Positions 33,573 to 42,407 of a stretch of DNA of 64,000 nt are shown piece after piece. The notes under the pieces were generated by a model that saw nothing but the letters and a program-made list of their open reading frames with translations, was not told the DNA's origin and did no database searches. Origin of the DNA: Lonepinella sp042485795 (GTDB lineage Bacteria > Pseudomonadota > Gammaproteobacteria > Enterobacterales > Pasteurellaceae); contig NZ_CP169368.1 in assembly GCF_042485795.1 (NCBI RefSeq), positions 1,054,001-1,118,000 on the forward strand, given 5' to 3'. The position numbers and the translations under genes are program-made. Position 1 is the first letter of the stretch. Each line of letters starts with the position of its first letter.

Positions 33573-34956
33573 CTGTATCCTGTATAAATTTATGCCAAAG
33601 TAATGATGCTGTTTCAGTTAAGCTATACTGCCTCTCAAGTAAATAGTTTTCTTCGGCATAAAAATCTTGCCCGTTTTTCACCGCACTTTGTCTTGCCATC
33701 GCATATTGTATCAGACTGTCAATATCCGTATAGCCTTTTTGAAATGCTTCATCTAAACCCTGCGATAAGTCATTTTTATCCTGTTCCGTGACTAAATGGG
33801 GGTATTGGTATAACAGATATTGTAAGGCTTTATCTTTTTTAGCCAGCCACTTCTGCTCTTTAAACCCCTCCATTTCCCATTTTGCCAACATAATTTTGGC
33901 AGGCACCGTTTCTTCTGGCAGGGCTTTGAGCTGATAATAATTAAAACTGTCATCAATACCTGAACCAAACGCATGGATAATTCGCTTATCATAGCCAAAG
34001 AATTTACTCAGTTTTTCAGGACTTTTGGCAATCACTGCAAGGTATTCACGTAGTACTTTCGGGTCGTAGAAGCGGAAGAAGAACCATTTGTCGTTTTCGT
34101 CTTTCATCATCGGAAAATGGCGGAAGTGGTGCAATACGGTGTCGAAATCATAGCGGGAATGGATAAAAATTACCGAACGGTCTTGCCAGTTAAATCGATT
34201 AACAGCTTCAAATTCATTAAAAATCCCATATAATTCACCAGACTGCTGACTTTCATTATAGGGAATGACTTCCACCAGATAAGGGGCAACTTTCTCGGTT
34301 TCTTTGGCAAATTCCCCTTGGAATAAGTTTTCAATACGACAGGAAAAACGTTCAGGTCGCAAGAATGGGTATTTATTGCTATCTAAAATTACATAGCATT
34401 TTAACGGTGGTAACGGTTCACCGAAAACTGCGGTGTCTTTTTGATACGTTTTTTCATCAAACTTTGGGGCAGGAAAAGTGGGTTGCTGCCATTTCTCCCA
34501 GCCTATTTGAAACATATCTGCTGGAATATCTACATCGGGAAAAAGCAGTTTTGAAATTTCATCAGGGGCAAATAATTTAGGATGACGTCCAAATTGCCAA
34601 TCAAGTAATTTTACTGGTTTGATTTGATGGCAAAGCACATAATTAGTGTCGGACAAGACCAATTTTTGTTCACTTTCACCTAAATCAATCATACGCACTT
34701 CGTTTTCGGTTAAATCCCGAGCGGAGTGAATCAACCAAGCTTTACCATGCCGTTCAAAAAATGTATTCATTGGCAAGGGTGCCAACTGTGTACGAAAACG
34801 GTAAGTCTGCTTTTGCAAACCGACTGCTACACGTTGTTCAAATTCTTCTTTGCTATTGGCATAAGAAATTAACGCTACTGGTTTTTCGGTTTGGTATTCA
34901 GATGATACTTCACTTTGTGCAAGACAATAGCCTGTTTGTATCCAGATTGATGGCAT
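33547..34956 (-). CDS. DUF4123-domain T6SS adaptor/chaperone
   Basis: A 469-residue cytoplasmic protein. A DUF4123 domain (about residues 185-330) is recognisable from CYVILDSNKYPFL, the FEAVNRFNWQDRSVIFIHS segment and FFRFYDPKVLREYL. Such proteins (Tap/TEC) load a cognate effector on VgrG. The N-terminal ~180 residues may bind cargo. It is the first gene of the operon adaptor-effector-immunity, and its 3' end overlaps the effector start by 26 bp, which suggests translational coupling. No VgrG gene is adjacent, so the spike partner must be encoded elsewhere. Confidence 0.8.
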   Translation of the reverse strand: MPSIWIQTGYCLAQSEVSSEYQTEKPVALISYANSKEEFEQRVAVGLQKQTYRFRTQLAPLPMNTFFERHGKAWLIHSARDLTENEVRMIDLGESEQKLVLSDTNYVLCHQIKPVKLLDWQFGRHPKLFAPDEISKLLFPDVDIPADMFQIGWEKWQQPTFPAPKFDEKTYQKDTAVFGEPLPPLKCYVILDSNKYPFLRPERFSCRIENLFQGEFAKETEKVAPYLVEVIPYNESQQSGELYGIFNEFEAVNRFNWQDRSVIFIHSRYDFDTVLHHFRHFPMMKDENDKWFFFRFYDPKVLREYLAVIAKSPEKLSKFFGYDKRIIHAFGSGIDDSFNYYQLKALPEETVPAKIMLAKWEMEGFKEQKWLAKKDKALQYLLYQYPHLVTEQDKNDLSQGLDEAFQKGYTDIDSLIQYAMARQSAVKNGQDFYAEENYLLERQYSLTETASLLWHKFIQDTDDESYPKD

Positions 34957-35039
34957 AGGGGGTTCCTTTTTATCGAAAAATATTGTTCCTTTTTATACCT
35001 TGTTTTTCAAAGGTTTTCAACCATTAGCTAATCATTTTG

Positions 35040-35290
35040 GAGCTTGTTAAATCAAGATGTAATGCGACATATCTGCCTAAATCTGAATGTTTGAATTGTG
35101 TAATCTACAGTCTAACCATTTCATTGGGTAGATTAAAATGTTTGAATGCTTTTGTTTTGGGTAAGTTTTCATGATTTGCGAAGTAAAAATCTATGACTTG
35201 TTGTTTAAAGATTTGATTATATTTAGTCATAAAAATCTGCACCTTGACTTGGTTGGTTATTAGTACAATTTTTTTTGGGGGGGCGATCAT
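35040..35290 (-). mobile_element. IS3-family orfA remnant
   Basis: The region 34957-35424 has no intact gene. On the minus strand an IS-like terminus (GATCGCCCCCCCAAAAAAAA, near 35285) is followed by an OrfA-type helix-turn-helix start, MTKYNQIFKQQVIDFYFANH, from 35230. The frame meets TAG where the family has a Trp codon (VRL-stop-ITQFKH), then is lost within about 60 bp. The rest of the element is absent. The remainder of the gap is AT-rich and holds the aapJ promoter region. Confidence 0.7.
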
Positions 35291-35424
35291 GCTATAGAAG
35301 AGCGGTTTTTTATATCTTTATAACTAAATCTTATTTAATATAACCTAATTTTATTTGCTTATATAAGATTTTTTCATTACAGTTGTGAGTCTATTGATTA
35401 TAATCCCCTTTTTTGGAGAACTTT

Positions 35425-36453
35425 ATGAAAAAATTAAATTTATTGGCTACAACCGTTATTGCAATACTTAGCAGCAGTGCCTTTAGTGCCAATGCACAAA
35501 CTTCAACCCTTGATACCGTAAAACAACGTGGTCACGTGATTTGTGGTACCACCACGGGTTTTGCAGGCTTTTCTGCACCTGATGATAAAGGTGAATGGAA
35601 AGGTTTAGATGTAGATTTGTGTAAATCTGTGGCGGCTGCTGTGTTTGGTGATGCCACTAAATTTAAAACTGTGCCATTAAATTCTCAGCAACGTTTCACC
35701 GCACTTCAATCAGGGGAAATTGATGTATTAACCCGTAATACCACAGTAACACAACAACGTGATACCGCACTTGGTTTACAATCTCCGGGGGTAAATTTTT
35801 ATGATGGACAAGGTTTTTTAGTGAAAAAATCTCTTGGCGTGAAAAGTGCTAAAGAGTTAGATGGGGCGACTATTTGTTTACAAACAGGAACCTCTAATGA
35901 AAACACACTGGCAGATTGGGCGAGAGCAAATAATATTAAATATACGCCAGTAGTATTCGATCAATTTAATGAAGTGGTCAATGCCTTTGCTTCTGGTCGT
36001 TGTGATGTGTATTCCACTGATGCGTCTGGTTTAGCCTCAATTCGTATCTCACGTTTATCTAATCCTGATGATTATGTGGTGTTACCTGATTTGATTTCTA
36101 AAGAGCCGTTAGCACCTTTCGTGCGTCAAGGTGATTCACAATGGTTTAATATTGTGAAATGGACGTTGCAAGCACAGTTCAACGCCGAAGAATTGGGTTT
36201 GACCAGTGCCAATGTGGATGAAAAATTAAAAAGTGAAAATCCAAATATTCAACGTTTGTTAGGTGTTAGCGAGGGAACTGGTAAAAACCTTGGTTTAGAC
36301 GATAAATGGGCGTATAACATTATTAAACAAGTAGGCAACTATGGCGAAAGTTTTGACCGTAATGTAGGGAAAGACAGTCCGTTAAATATTCCTCGTGGGT
36401 TAAATAATTTATGGACACACGGTGGTTTACACTACGGCTTGCCGATTCGTTAA
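35425..36453 (+). CDS. aapJ: Amino-acid ABC transporter substrate-binding protein AapJ
   Basis: The periplasmic binding protein of the general L-amino-acid importer, 342 residues. The signal peptide is about residues 1-24 (to SANAQT). Mature motifs are GHVICGTTTGFAGFSAPD and GEWKGLDVDLCKSVAAAVFG. The length (~340) is characteristic of AapJ and longer than ArtI/HisJ types. The ATG at 35425 follows TTTGGAGAACTTT; the upstream in-frame ATG-less extension is not used. First gene of aapJQMP; a hairpin follows it. Confidence 0.9.
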   Translation: MKKLNLLATTVIAILSSSAFSANAQTSTLDTVKQRGHVICGTTTGFAGFSAPDDKGEWKGLDVDLCKSVAAAVFGDATKFKTVPLNSQQRFTALQSGEIDVLTRNTTVTQQRDTALGLQSPGVNFYDGQGFLVKKSLGVKSAKELDGATICLQTGTSNENTLADWARANNIKYTPVVFDQFNEVVNAFASGRCDVYSTDASGLASIRISRLSNPDDYVVLPDLISKEPLAPFVRQGDSQWFNIVKWTLQAQFNAEELGLTSANVDEKLKSENPNIQRLLGVSEGTGKNLGLDDKWAYNIIKQVGNYGESFDRNVGKDSPLNIPRGLNNLWTHGGLHYGLPIR

Positions 36454-36496
36454 TATTTAACTACTTGATATTACTATAACAATTATTTATAAAATA

Positions 36497-36520
36497 GAGG
36501 GGCGTAATTATTACGCCCTC
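36497..36520 (+). terminator. Intercistronic hairpin between aapJ and aapQ
   Basis: GAGGGGCGTAA and TTACGCCCTC form a strong stem around TTA, 43 bp after aapJ and 8 bp before aapQ. There is no T tract. Such hairpins often reduce read-through and stabilise the upstream message, giving more binding protein than permease. Confidence 0.6.
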
Positions 36521-36528
36521 GTTACATA

Positions 36529-37686
36529 ATGAAAAAACTACAATTTTCTTTAAATGACGCAAACACGCGAGCTTGGTTATACCAAATCGTGATATTGTCT
36601 GTCGTTGTTTATTTTGTTTGGTATTTAGTGGACAATACCTTGCATAATTTAGCTGCTCGCAATATTCAAACAGGCTTTGCTTTTTTAGATAAAGAGGCAG
36701 GTTTTGCGATTGGTGAATCTTTCATTGAATACAACCTTACCGATACTTATTGGCAGGCGATCAAGGTAGGAATTTTTAACACTTTGCTTGTGTCTTTTAT
36801 TGGTATTGTGTTGGCTACCTTATTGGGTACGTTGATTGGTATCGGAAGACTTTCTACTAACTGGTTAGTCAATAAATTAGCCTCGGTTTATGTGGAAGTG
36901 ATGCGAAATATTCCGTTGCTGATTCATTTATTCTTTTGGTATTCCTTACTCACAGAAAATCTACCCAGCCCTCGTCAAGCGTTAAATCCGATTGACGGGG
37001 TGTTTTTGTCTAATCGTGGGATTAAAATTCCAGCATTAGTGGGGGACTCACTCCCTTGGCTCGGTGTGGCGTTCATTTTAGCTATCCTTGCCACGATTTT
37101 TTTAGCCTATTGGGCGAAAAATAAACAGAATAAAACAGGGCAAACGACCCCTGTGTTTTATATCAGCCTTGGCTTTTTTGTCCTTTTCCCTGTATTAGCG
37201 GTGTTGTTTTCGGGCTGTCAGCTTGATGTGGTAAAACCTGAACTGAAAGGATTTAATTTTGTTAATGGCTGGCATTTTAGTCCTGAATTAGCAGCATTAT
37301 TATTGGGTTTAGTATTATATACAGCGGCATTTGTGGCAGAAATTGTACGTTCAGGCATTCAAAGTATCGGCAAAGGGCAGTGGGAAGCTGGCGAGTCGCT
37401 TGGTTTATCTCGTTTTAAAACCTTACGCCTGATTATTATGCCACAAGCAGTGCGAGTGATGATTCCTGCCATGAGTAATACGTTTATGAATCTCACCAAA
37501 AACAGCTCGTTAGCCGTTGCGATTGGGTATCCTGATATTGTGTCGATTGTCAACACGATGCTGACCCAAACAGGACAAGCCATTGAAGCGGTGATGATTA
37601 TTATGTTGGCATACTTTACGATTAGTATCAGTATCGCTATTTTTATGGCTTGGTATAACAAGCGTATGGCGTTGGTGGAAAGGTAG
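36529..37686 (+). CDS. aapQ: Amino-acid ABC transporter permease AapQ
   Basis: A 385-residue inner-membrane permease with about eight helices. The EAA loop GQWEAGESLGLSRFKTLRLI lies near residues 283-302 and faces the ATPase. AapQ-type permeases are longer than ArtQ/HisQ because of an extra central insertion, as seen here. It lies 10 bp before aapM. Together with AapM it forms the channel of a broad-range L-amino-acid importer. Confidence 0.9.
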   Translation: MKKLQFSLNDANTRAWLYQIVILSVVVYFVWYLVDNTLHNLAARNIQTGFAFLDKEAGFAIGESFIEYNLTDTYWQAIKVGIFNTLLVSFIGIVLATLLGTLIGIGRLSTNWLVNKLASVYVEVMRNIPLLIHLFFWYSLLTENLPSPRQALNPIDGVFLSNRGIKIPALVGDSLPWLGVAFILAILATIFLAYWAKNKQNKTGQTTPVFYISLGFFVLFPVLAVLFSGCQLDVVKPELKGFNFVNGWHFSPELAALLLGLVLYTAAFVAEIVRSGIQSIGKGQWEAGESLGLSRFKTLRLIIMPQAVRVMIPAMSNTFMNLTKNSSLAVAIGYPDIVSIVNTMLTQTGQAIEAVMIIMLAYFTISISIAIFMAWYNKRMALVER

Positions 37687-37696
37687 GGGAGTAACC

Positions 37697-38821
37697 ATGG
37701 TAAATTTAACCGAAAAAAACACCGCACTTTCTTCATTGCAACGCCTAGAAGAATGTTCACGTCCACCTAAGCAAACGGGCGTTTGGCTGTGGTTAAAGAA
37801 TAATTTATTTGCTACCCCTGCACATGGATTGGCAACTATTCTGGTACTTTGGTTTTTACTCTTTTCTATTCCTGCGATAGTCGAATGGGGCTTGTTGCAA
37901 GCCAATTTCACCGCAAACAGTGGACAAGAATGTCATGCTTCAGCAGGTGCCTGTTGGTCCTTTGTGCATCATAAATACCGCATGATTTTGTTTGGGATTT
38001 ATCCTTTTGATGAACAATGGCGACCGTTTTTAGTTTGCATTTTGTTGATCGCCTTAATTATTTTGAGTGCTATTTCTCGCTTTTGGAAAAAATCTCTCGT
38101 GAGCATTTGGTTGGTGGTGTTGGCGATCTGTGGCGTGTTAATGCACGGTGGTATTTTCGGTTTAACGGAAATTGAAACCGCACGTTGGGGCGGTTTGCCC
38201 GTCACGTTAATTTTGGCAATTTTCGGGATTTTGTTTGCTACCCCGTTAGGTATTTTATTGGCGTTAGGTCGCCGTTCAGACATGCCAATTATTCGTTCAT
38301 TATCCATTACTTATATCGAATTGGTGCGTGGTGTGCCGTTCGTTAGCTTGTTATTTATGGCATCGGTGATGGTACCGTTGTTCTTTGCTGATGGTTTTTC
38401 CTTGGATAAATTACTGCGAGCGCAAATCGCAGTGATTGTGTATGTGTCCGCTTATATTGCCGAAGTGGTGCGGGGTGGTTTGCAATCTATCCCGAAAGGG
38501 CAATTTGAGGGGGCGGCATCTTTAGGCTTGAGTTATTGGCAAAGTATGCGACTTATTATTTTACCGCAAGCCTTAAAAGTGGTCATTCCGCCGTTGGTGA
38601 GCATTTTTATCTCGATTTTTAAAGACACCTCTTTAGTGGTGATTATCGGGATTTATGATTTAACGCTATCGGCAAAAGTCGCACTTGCCGATCCGTTATG
38701 GCAAGGGTTTAGCGTGGAAGCCTATATATTTCTTGCGTTTATTTATTTTATTTTTTGTTATGCCATGTCCCGTTACTCACGTTATATTGAGCAACGTTTA
38801 GACTTGGCAAGACAGCACTAA
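37697..38821 (+). CDS. aapM: Amino-acid ABC transporter permease AapM
   Basis: A 374-residue inner-membrane permease, partner of AapQ. The EAA loop KGQFEGAASLGLSYWQSMRL is near residues 266-285. The N-terminal region (residues 1-35) is hydrophilic, and its coding DNA carries an uptake signal sequence (ACCGCACTT near 37721). Start ATG at 37697 after AGGGGAGTAACC. Followed 25 bp later by aapP. Confidence 0.9.
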   Translation: MVNLTEKNTALSSLQRLEECSRPPKQTGVWLWLKNNLFATPAHGLATILVLWFLLFSIPAIVEWGLLQANFTANSGQECHASAGACWSFVHHKYRMILFGIYPFDEQWRPFLVCILLIALIILSAISRFWKKSLVSIWLVVLAICGVLMHGGIFGLTEIETARWGGLPVTLILAIFGILFATPLGILLALGRRSDMPIIRSLSITYIELVRGVPFVSLLFMASVMVPLFFADGFSLDKLLRAQIAVIVYVSAYIAEVVRGGLQSIPKGQFEGAASLGLSYWQSMRLIILPQALKVVIPPLVSIFISIFKDTSLVVIIGIYDLTLSAKVALADPLWQGFSVEAYIFLAFIYFIFCYAMSRYSRYIEQRLDLARQH

Positions 38822-38846
38822 TTAAAGCAACATAAGGAGCGAATTT

Positions 38847-39584
38847 GTGTCTAAAGTCATGGTGCAATTAAGCAATGTGAATAAGTGGTATGGCGATTTT
38901 CACGTTCTCAAAGCGGTAAATTTAACCGTCAACGAGGGTGAAAAAATTGTCATCGCAGGTCCCTCAGGATCGGGTAAATCAACTTTAATTCGTTGTATTA
39001 ATGGGTTAGAACATCATCAAAGTGGCGAGTTAATTGTCAATGGGGTGTTGTTAAATAATAATCTGAAACACCTAGAAGAAATTCGCCGCAATGTCGGCAT
39101 GGTATTCCAACATTTTAATTTATTCCCACATTTGACCGTGTTAGAAAATTTGACGCTCGGGCAAATTTGGGTATTAAAAAAGAGCAAGCAAGAAGCCATT
39201 GATGTTGCCTTAAAATATTTAGAACGGGTAAAAATTGCTGATCAGGCTTATAAATATCCAGGGCAATTATCTGGCGGACAGCAACAACGTGTGGCGATTG
39301 CCAGATCCCTTTGTATGTCACCCAAAGTTATGTTATTTGATGAACCCACTTCTGCACTCGATCCTGAAATGGTGAAAGAAGTGTTAGATGTCATGGTAGA
39401 ACTCGCCGAGCAAGAACGTATCACGATGTTATGCGTTACTCATGAAATGGGCTTTGCTCAACGAGTTGCCGATTCCGTGGTATTTATGGATCAAGGCATG
39501 ATTATTGAACAAACTGCCCCAGATGAATTTTTCCGTCAACCGAAAACGGAAAGAGGGCAGCAGTTCTTGGCACAGATTTTGTAG
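38847..39584 (+). CDS. aapP: Amino-acid ABC transporter ATPase AapP
   Basis: The cytoplasmic ATPase of the AapJQMP importer, 245 residues. Walker A is GPSGSGKST (about residues 36-44), the signature is LSGGQQQRVAIARSL and Walker B is VMLFDEP. The start codon is GTG at 38847, 7 bp after AAGGAGCG; no better ATG is placed, the next being two codons on. Last gene of the operon, followed by hairpins at 39613-39725. Confidence 0.92.
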   Translation: MSKVMVQLSNVNKWYGDFHVLKAVNLTVNEGEKIVIAGPSGSGKSTLIRCINGLEHHQSGELIVNGVLLNNNLKHLEEIRRNVGMVFQHFNLFPHLTVLENLTLGQIWVLKKSKQEAIDVALKYLERVKIADQAYKYPGQLSGGQQQRVAIARSLCMSPKVMLFDEPTSALDPEMVKEVLDVMVELAEQERITMLCVTHEMGFAQRVADSVVFMDQGMIIEQTAPDEFFRQPKTERGQQFLAQIL

Positions 39585-39612
39585 TTTTTTGGGGAAAGTG
39601 CGGTGAAAATAT

Positions 39613-39725
39613 TTTAACCCTGCACTTGCGTACAGGGCTAGATAGTAACGATGCTCCGCATCTTGAAACAAGCCAGCCACGGGGTGGCGTAACTATGCTT
39701 AACCCCGTATGCAAGTACGGGGTTA
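39613..39725. repeat. Paired hairpins between aapP and the TonB receptor
   Basis: Two related hairpins, facing each other: AACCCTG..CAGGGCT around the CACTTGCGTA loop (39613-39640), and TTAACCCCGTA/TACGGGGTTAA around TGCAAG (39699-39725). A smaller GCCAC/GTGGC stem lies between. The second hairpin has an 11-bp perfect stem. They separate convergent genes and could terminate both, but the mirrored design suggests a small repeat element. No second copy was noticed in the window. Confidence 0.6.
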
Positions 39726-39729
39726 ATGG

Positions 39730-42174
39730 CTAAAACCGAATTTCCACCGATGCACTGTAATTACGACCTGGAGCGTAGAAGCGTTCAAGACCTTGATTGC
39801 CATAACGATAATCTACAGTGTTAATAGTACTGCGGTAGTTAATACCCCGTAAATTGTCCCAAGTGTGATATTTGGTGTCGAAAATATTATAGACACCTGC
39901 CCGTAAGGTAATGTTTTTAGTCGGTCTGTAATAACCGAATAAATCAGCGACCCAATAGGATTTATTTAACCAACGATATTCTCGGTGGGTGACAGTATCT
40001 TCCCATTCTTCACATAAGCCATAGTAATTTTCTTCAACACAACTTGAATCACGTTCAGTAATCATAGCATCTTTACCTCGTTTTCCTTTTTGATAGGTAA
40101 CTCGTGAGAATATTCCCCAGACACCATTTGGATCTTCATAATCTAAGCCAATCACAAGTTTTAATGGTTGAATAGATAATAAGCTATCACCATTGGATAA
40201 TTTACCTTTGCTATAACCTAATGCCCCTGAAATTTTAAAGCCATCAGGTAACGGACTGATTTCGTGTAAATTAATACTACCTTTCACTTCTAACCCATAA
40301 ATTCTGGCATTATCAATATTCACCATTTGTTGGAATGGAGCAGGCGAATATTGATGACAGTAAATACCATTGTAGTCATCAGAACAAAGTTCGTTGTAGT
40401 AAAGATCGGTCGTTTCTTGTTCAAATAGGAAGTTTTTATAGCGAGTATAAAATAAGTTCATATCCAGCATTCCAACGGGGGAATTGGCTTGTAAATATAA
40501 ATTATGATTGGTACTACGTTCTGCTTTTAAATCTGGATTGGCTTTCCAGTTACCCGCAGGGTTATCAAAAGTAAAATAGATTTCAGAAGCGGTTGGTACA
40601 CGGAAACCTGTATTAATATTGTAGCCAGTTTTCCAAACAGGGTTAATTTGAGCCTCTAATCCTAATGAGCCGCTCCAGTTATTGTAACTATTATTTCTTG
40701 GGGTATTGCGTTCTTCTGCTTTTATACAAGAAACGGTGCAAGGCACACCATTTTGATAATTTTGTGGTTTGAGTGTAGTGTGATCATAACGTACGCCAAC
40801 GACAGAAGAAAAAATGTCATTCCAATAAATATTATCTTGTAAACCAAAACCATATAGATTGGTTTTAACTGGGCGTTGAATGGTATAAATACGAGTTTGG
40901 TTTATACTGCCATCCGTATTGAGTATTTTATCATTGTTGATATTTTCAAAATCCCGTTGAGCAATATAGCTTTTAAAAGATAATAAATGATCACCACCTA
41001 ATTGGAATGGCTGTGAATCTACACGTAAAGAGAAACGTTTGTATTTGGTTTCCATATTACGGTCATCTACATTAAATAGTGTACCTTTAGTATAATCATA
41101 ACCATCACGCCAATTACCAGTACGATCATAATTACCTTTGTAATTAGTTGCACCATTTTTGGTTTTTTGATAATCAACATCAGCACGAACAAGAGATAAT
41201 AAAGTACTATTGTTTGGTATCCATTCGTAGAATAGATTTGCGTTTAAGCGTTTTTGATAATCATCTGAATCTCGCCAAGAAGTGTCCATATCATAGGATA
41301 ATTCGTTGAGCGATAATTTATTATTCTGTCCAGAAATAGCCACACCAAGTTTATGTTCAGGGGTGATTTTCCAATTAAATTTGGCTAAATAACTACGTAA
41401 TTTATGATCGGACGGATCTGGATGAATACGGGCACTTCCTACTTCTGCTCGGCGAGCTATATCTTTTTCTGTATCATAGCGAGATGTTCCCCAAGGGGTA
41501 ATATTTCCGCCAGCACTTTTCAATTCATGTCCTTGTCGATGAGAATACATTAGCAACGCATCGAATTTTTCATCAACATAACCTAAACCAGCCGTATTAA
41601 CCCATTCTCTATTTTTACTGGCATAACCAGAGCGTAATAATCCGCCAAAAGATTGATTTTCAAAAACAATATCTTGTGCATCTAAAGTATGATAATTGAC
41701 AGAACCACCTAATGCACCGCTACCACTATTGACGGAATCTGATCCCCGAACCACATCAATACTTTTCACTAATTCTGAATCAATGCTAAGGCGTGAATTG
41801 TTAAAATTACCATATCGAGCATATAAGCTGTTTTCTTCGGCATCAGGCAGGTTTACACCATCAATGCTGATATTGACTCGGTTTGCTTCCACGCCGTGAA
41901 TGGAAAATCCTTTTAAACGGCGACCATTATCAGCCACACCCACATCTGTCGTATAACGCACTAAATCACGCGTATCTCTGATTAATTCTCGCTGAATAGT
42001 TTGGTGTGTTTTCTTGATGACAGCAGGTTTTTGATCTTGTTCACTTTCTGTTGTTACAGAAATTTTATCTAACGTTTCCGTTTGACTAGATTCTTCACTA
42101 AAGCTAGGTTGGCTATAGCCTAACACGGCTAAAGTAATTAATGAGAATGAAAAAACAGGATTTTTCCTAAACAT
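39730..42174 (-). CDS. TonB-dependent heme/hemoglobin-type receptor
   Basis: An 814-residue outer-membrane receptor of the hemoglobin/transferrin/lactoferrin family. The signal peptide ends near SQPSFSEE, and DKISVTTES is a TonB-box-like segment. The plug has DTRDLVRYTTDVGVADNGRR and VRGSDSVNSGSGALGGSV. In the barrel, the pair FRVPTASE and NPDL (about residues 500-530) corresponds to the FRAP/NPNL boxes of heme receptors. It ends in VEIRF. I chose the ATG at 42174 (ribosome site AGGGAGA) over 42198. Ligand is probably heme or hemoglobin; exact type unknown. A Fur-like box lies upstream. No CCAA repeat is present. Confidence 0.85.
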   Translation of the reverse strand: MFRKNPVFSFSLITLAVLGYSQPSFSEESSQTETLDKISVTTESEQDQKPAVIKKTHQTIQRELIRDTRDLVRYTTDVGVADNGRRLKGFSIHGVEANRVNISIDGVNLPDAEENSLYARYGNFNNSRLSIDSELVKSIDVVRGSDSVNSGSGALGGSVNYHTLDAQDIVFENQSFGGLLRSGYASKNREWVNTAGLGYVDEKFDALLMYSHRQGHELKSAGGNITPWGTSRYDTEKDIARRAEVGSARIHPDPSDHKLRSYLAKFNWKITPEHKLGVAISGQNNKLSLNELSYDMDTSWRDSDDYQKRLNANLFYEWIPNNSTLLSLVRADVDYQKTKNGATNYKGNYDRTGNWRDGYDYTKGTLFNVDDRNMETKYKRFSLRVDSQPFQLGGDHLLSFKSYIAQRDFENINNDKILNTDGSINQTRIYTIQRPVKTNLYGFGLQDNIYWNDIFSSVVGVRYDHTTLKPQNYQNGVPCTVSCIKAEERNTPRNNSYNNWSGSLGLEAQINPVWKTGYNINTGFRVPTASEIYFTFDNPAGNWKANPDLKAERSTNHNLYLQANSPVGMLDMNLFYTRYKNFLFEQETTDLYYNELCSDDYNGIYCHQYSPAPFQQMVNIDNARIYGLEVKGSINLHEISPLPDGFKISGALGYSKGKLSNGDSLLSIQPLKLVIGLDYEDPNGVWGIFSRVTYQKGKRGKDAMITERDSSCVEENYYGLCEEWEDTVTHREYRWLNKSYWVADLFGYYRPTKNITLRAGVYNIFDTKYHTWDNLRGINYRSTINTVDYRYGNQGLERFYAPGRNYSASVEIRF

Positions 42175-42265
42175 AGCGTATCTCCCTACATGATCCAAAG
42201 ATTATTTTTAGTTAAAAGAAGAAAATTTCCAATGTGGATAATTATAATGAAAATGTATTTCACAA

Positions 42266-42284
42266 GCAAATGAGAATTATTGTT
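42266..42284. promoter_or_regulatory. Candidate Fur box upstream of the heme receptor
   Basis: GCAAATGAGAATTATTGTT matches 13 of 19 positions of the Fur consensus by hand alignment, about 90-110 bp upstream of the receptor start on the minus strand. It supports iron-repressed expression. Confidence 0.5.
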
Positions 42285-42294
42285 ATTTGCTATA

Positions 42295-42380
42295 AAAATA
42301 ACCTATTCAGCCAAAATTAAAAGGACTGCGTTTAGAACTCAGTCCTTAAATTAATCTAACTTTTGAGGGTCAGATCAATA
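42295..42380 (+). mobile_element. IS3-family element end (inverted relative to 26.1 kb)
   Basis: Reverse-complemented, the sequence reads TGATCTGACCCTCAAAAGTT, then AAGGACTGAG, CAGTCCTTTTAATTTT and GCTGAATAGGTT. This corresponds step by step to the IS3 remnant end at 26102-26200 (TGATCTGACCCCAAAAAGTT...CAGTCCTTTTAATTTTAGCTGAATACG). Only about 85 bp remain. Its outer end points right while the other points left, so the two face each other over 16.3 kb. Confidence 0.75.
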
Positions 42381-42407
42381 TGGCACAATATTCACAGCAT
42401 TATATAT

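Noticed and set aside
35277..35283. Run of eight T followed by seven G upstream of aapJ as a phase-variation tract
   Set aside because: It lies at the edge of an IS3 relic's terminal repeat and about 140 bp from the gene start, outside any promoter I can assign.
42175..42300. Search for CCAA-type tetranucleotide repeats before or within the heme receptor gene
   Set aside because: None found; phase variation of the Haemophilus hgp type is not supported here.
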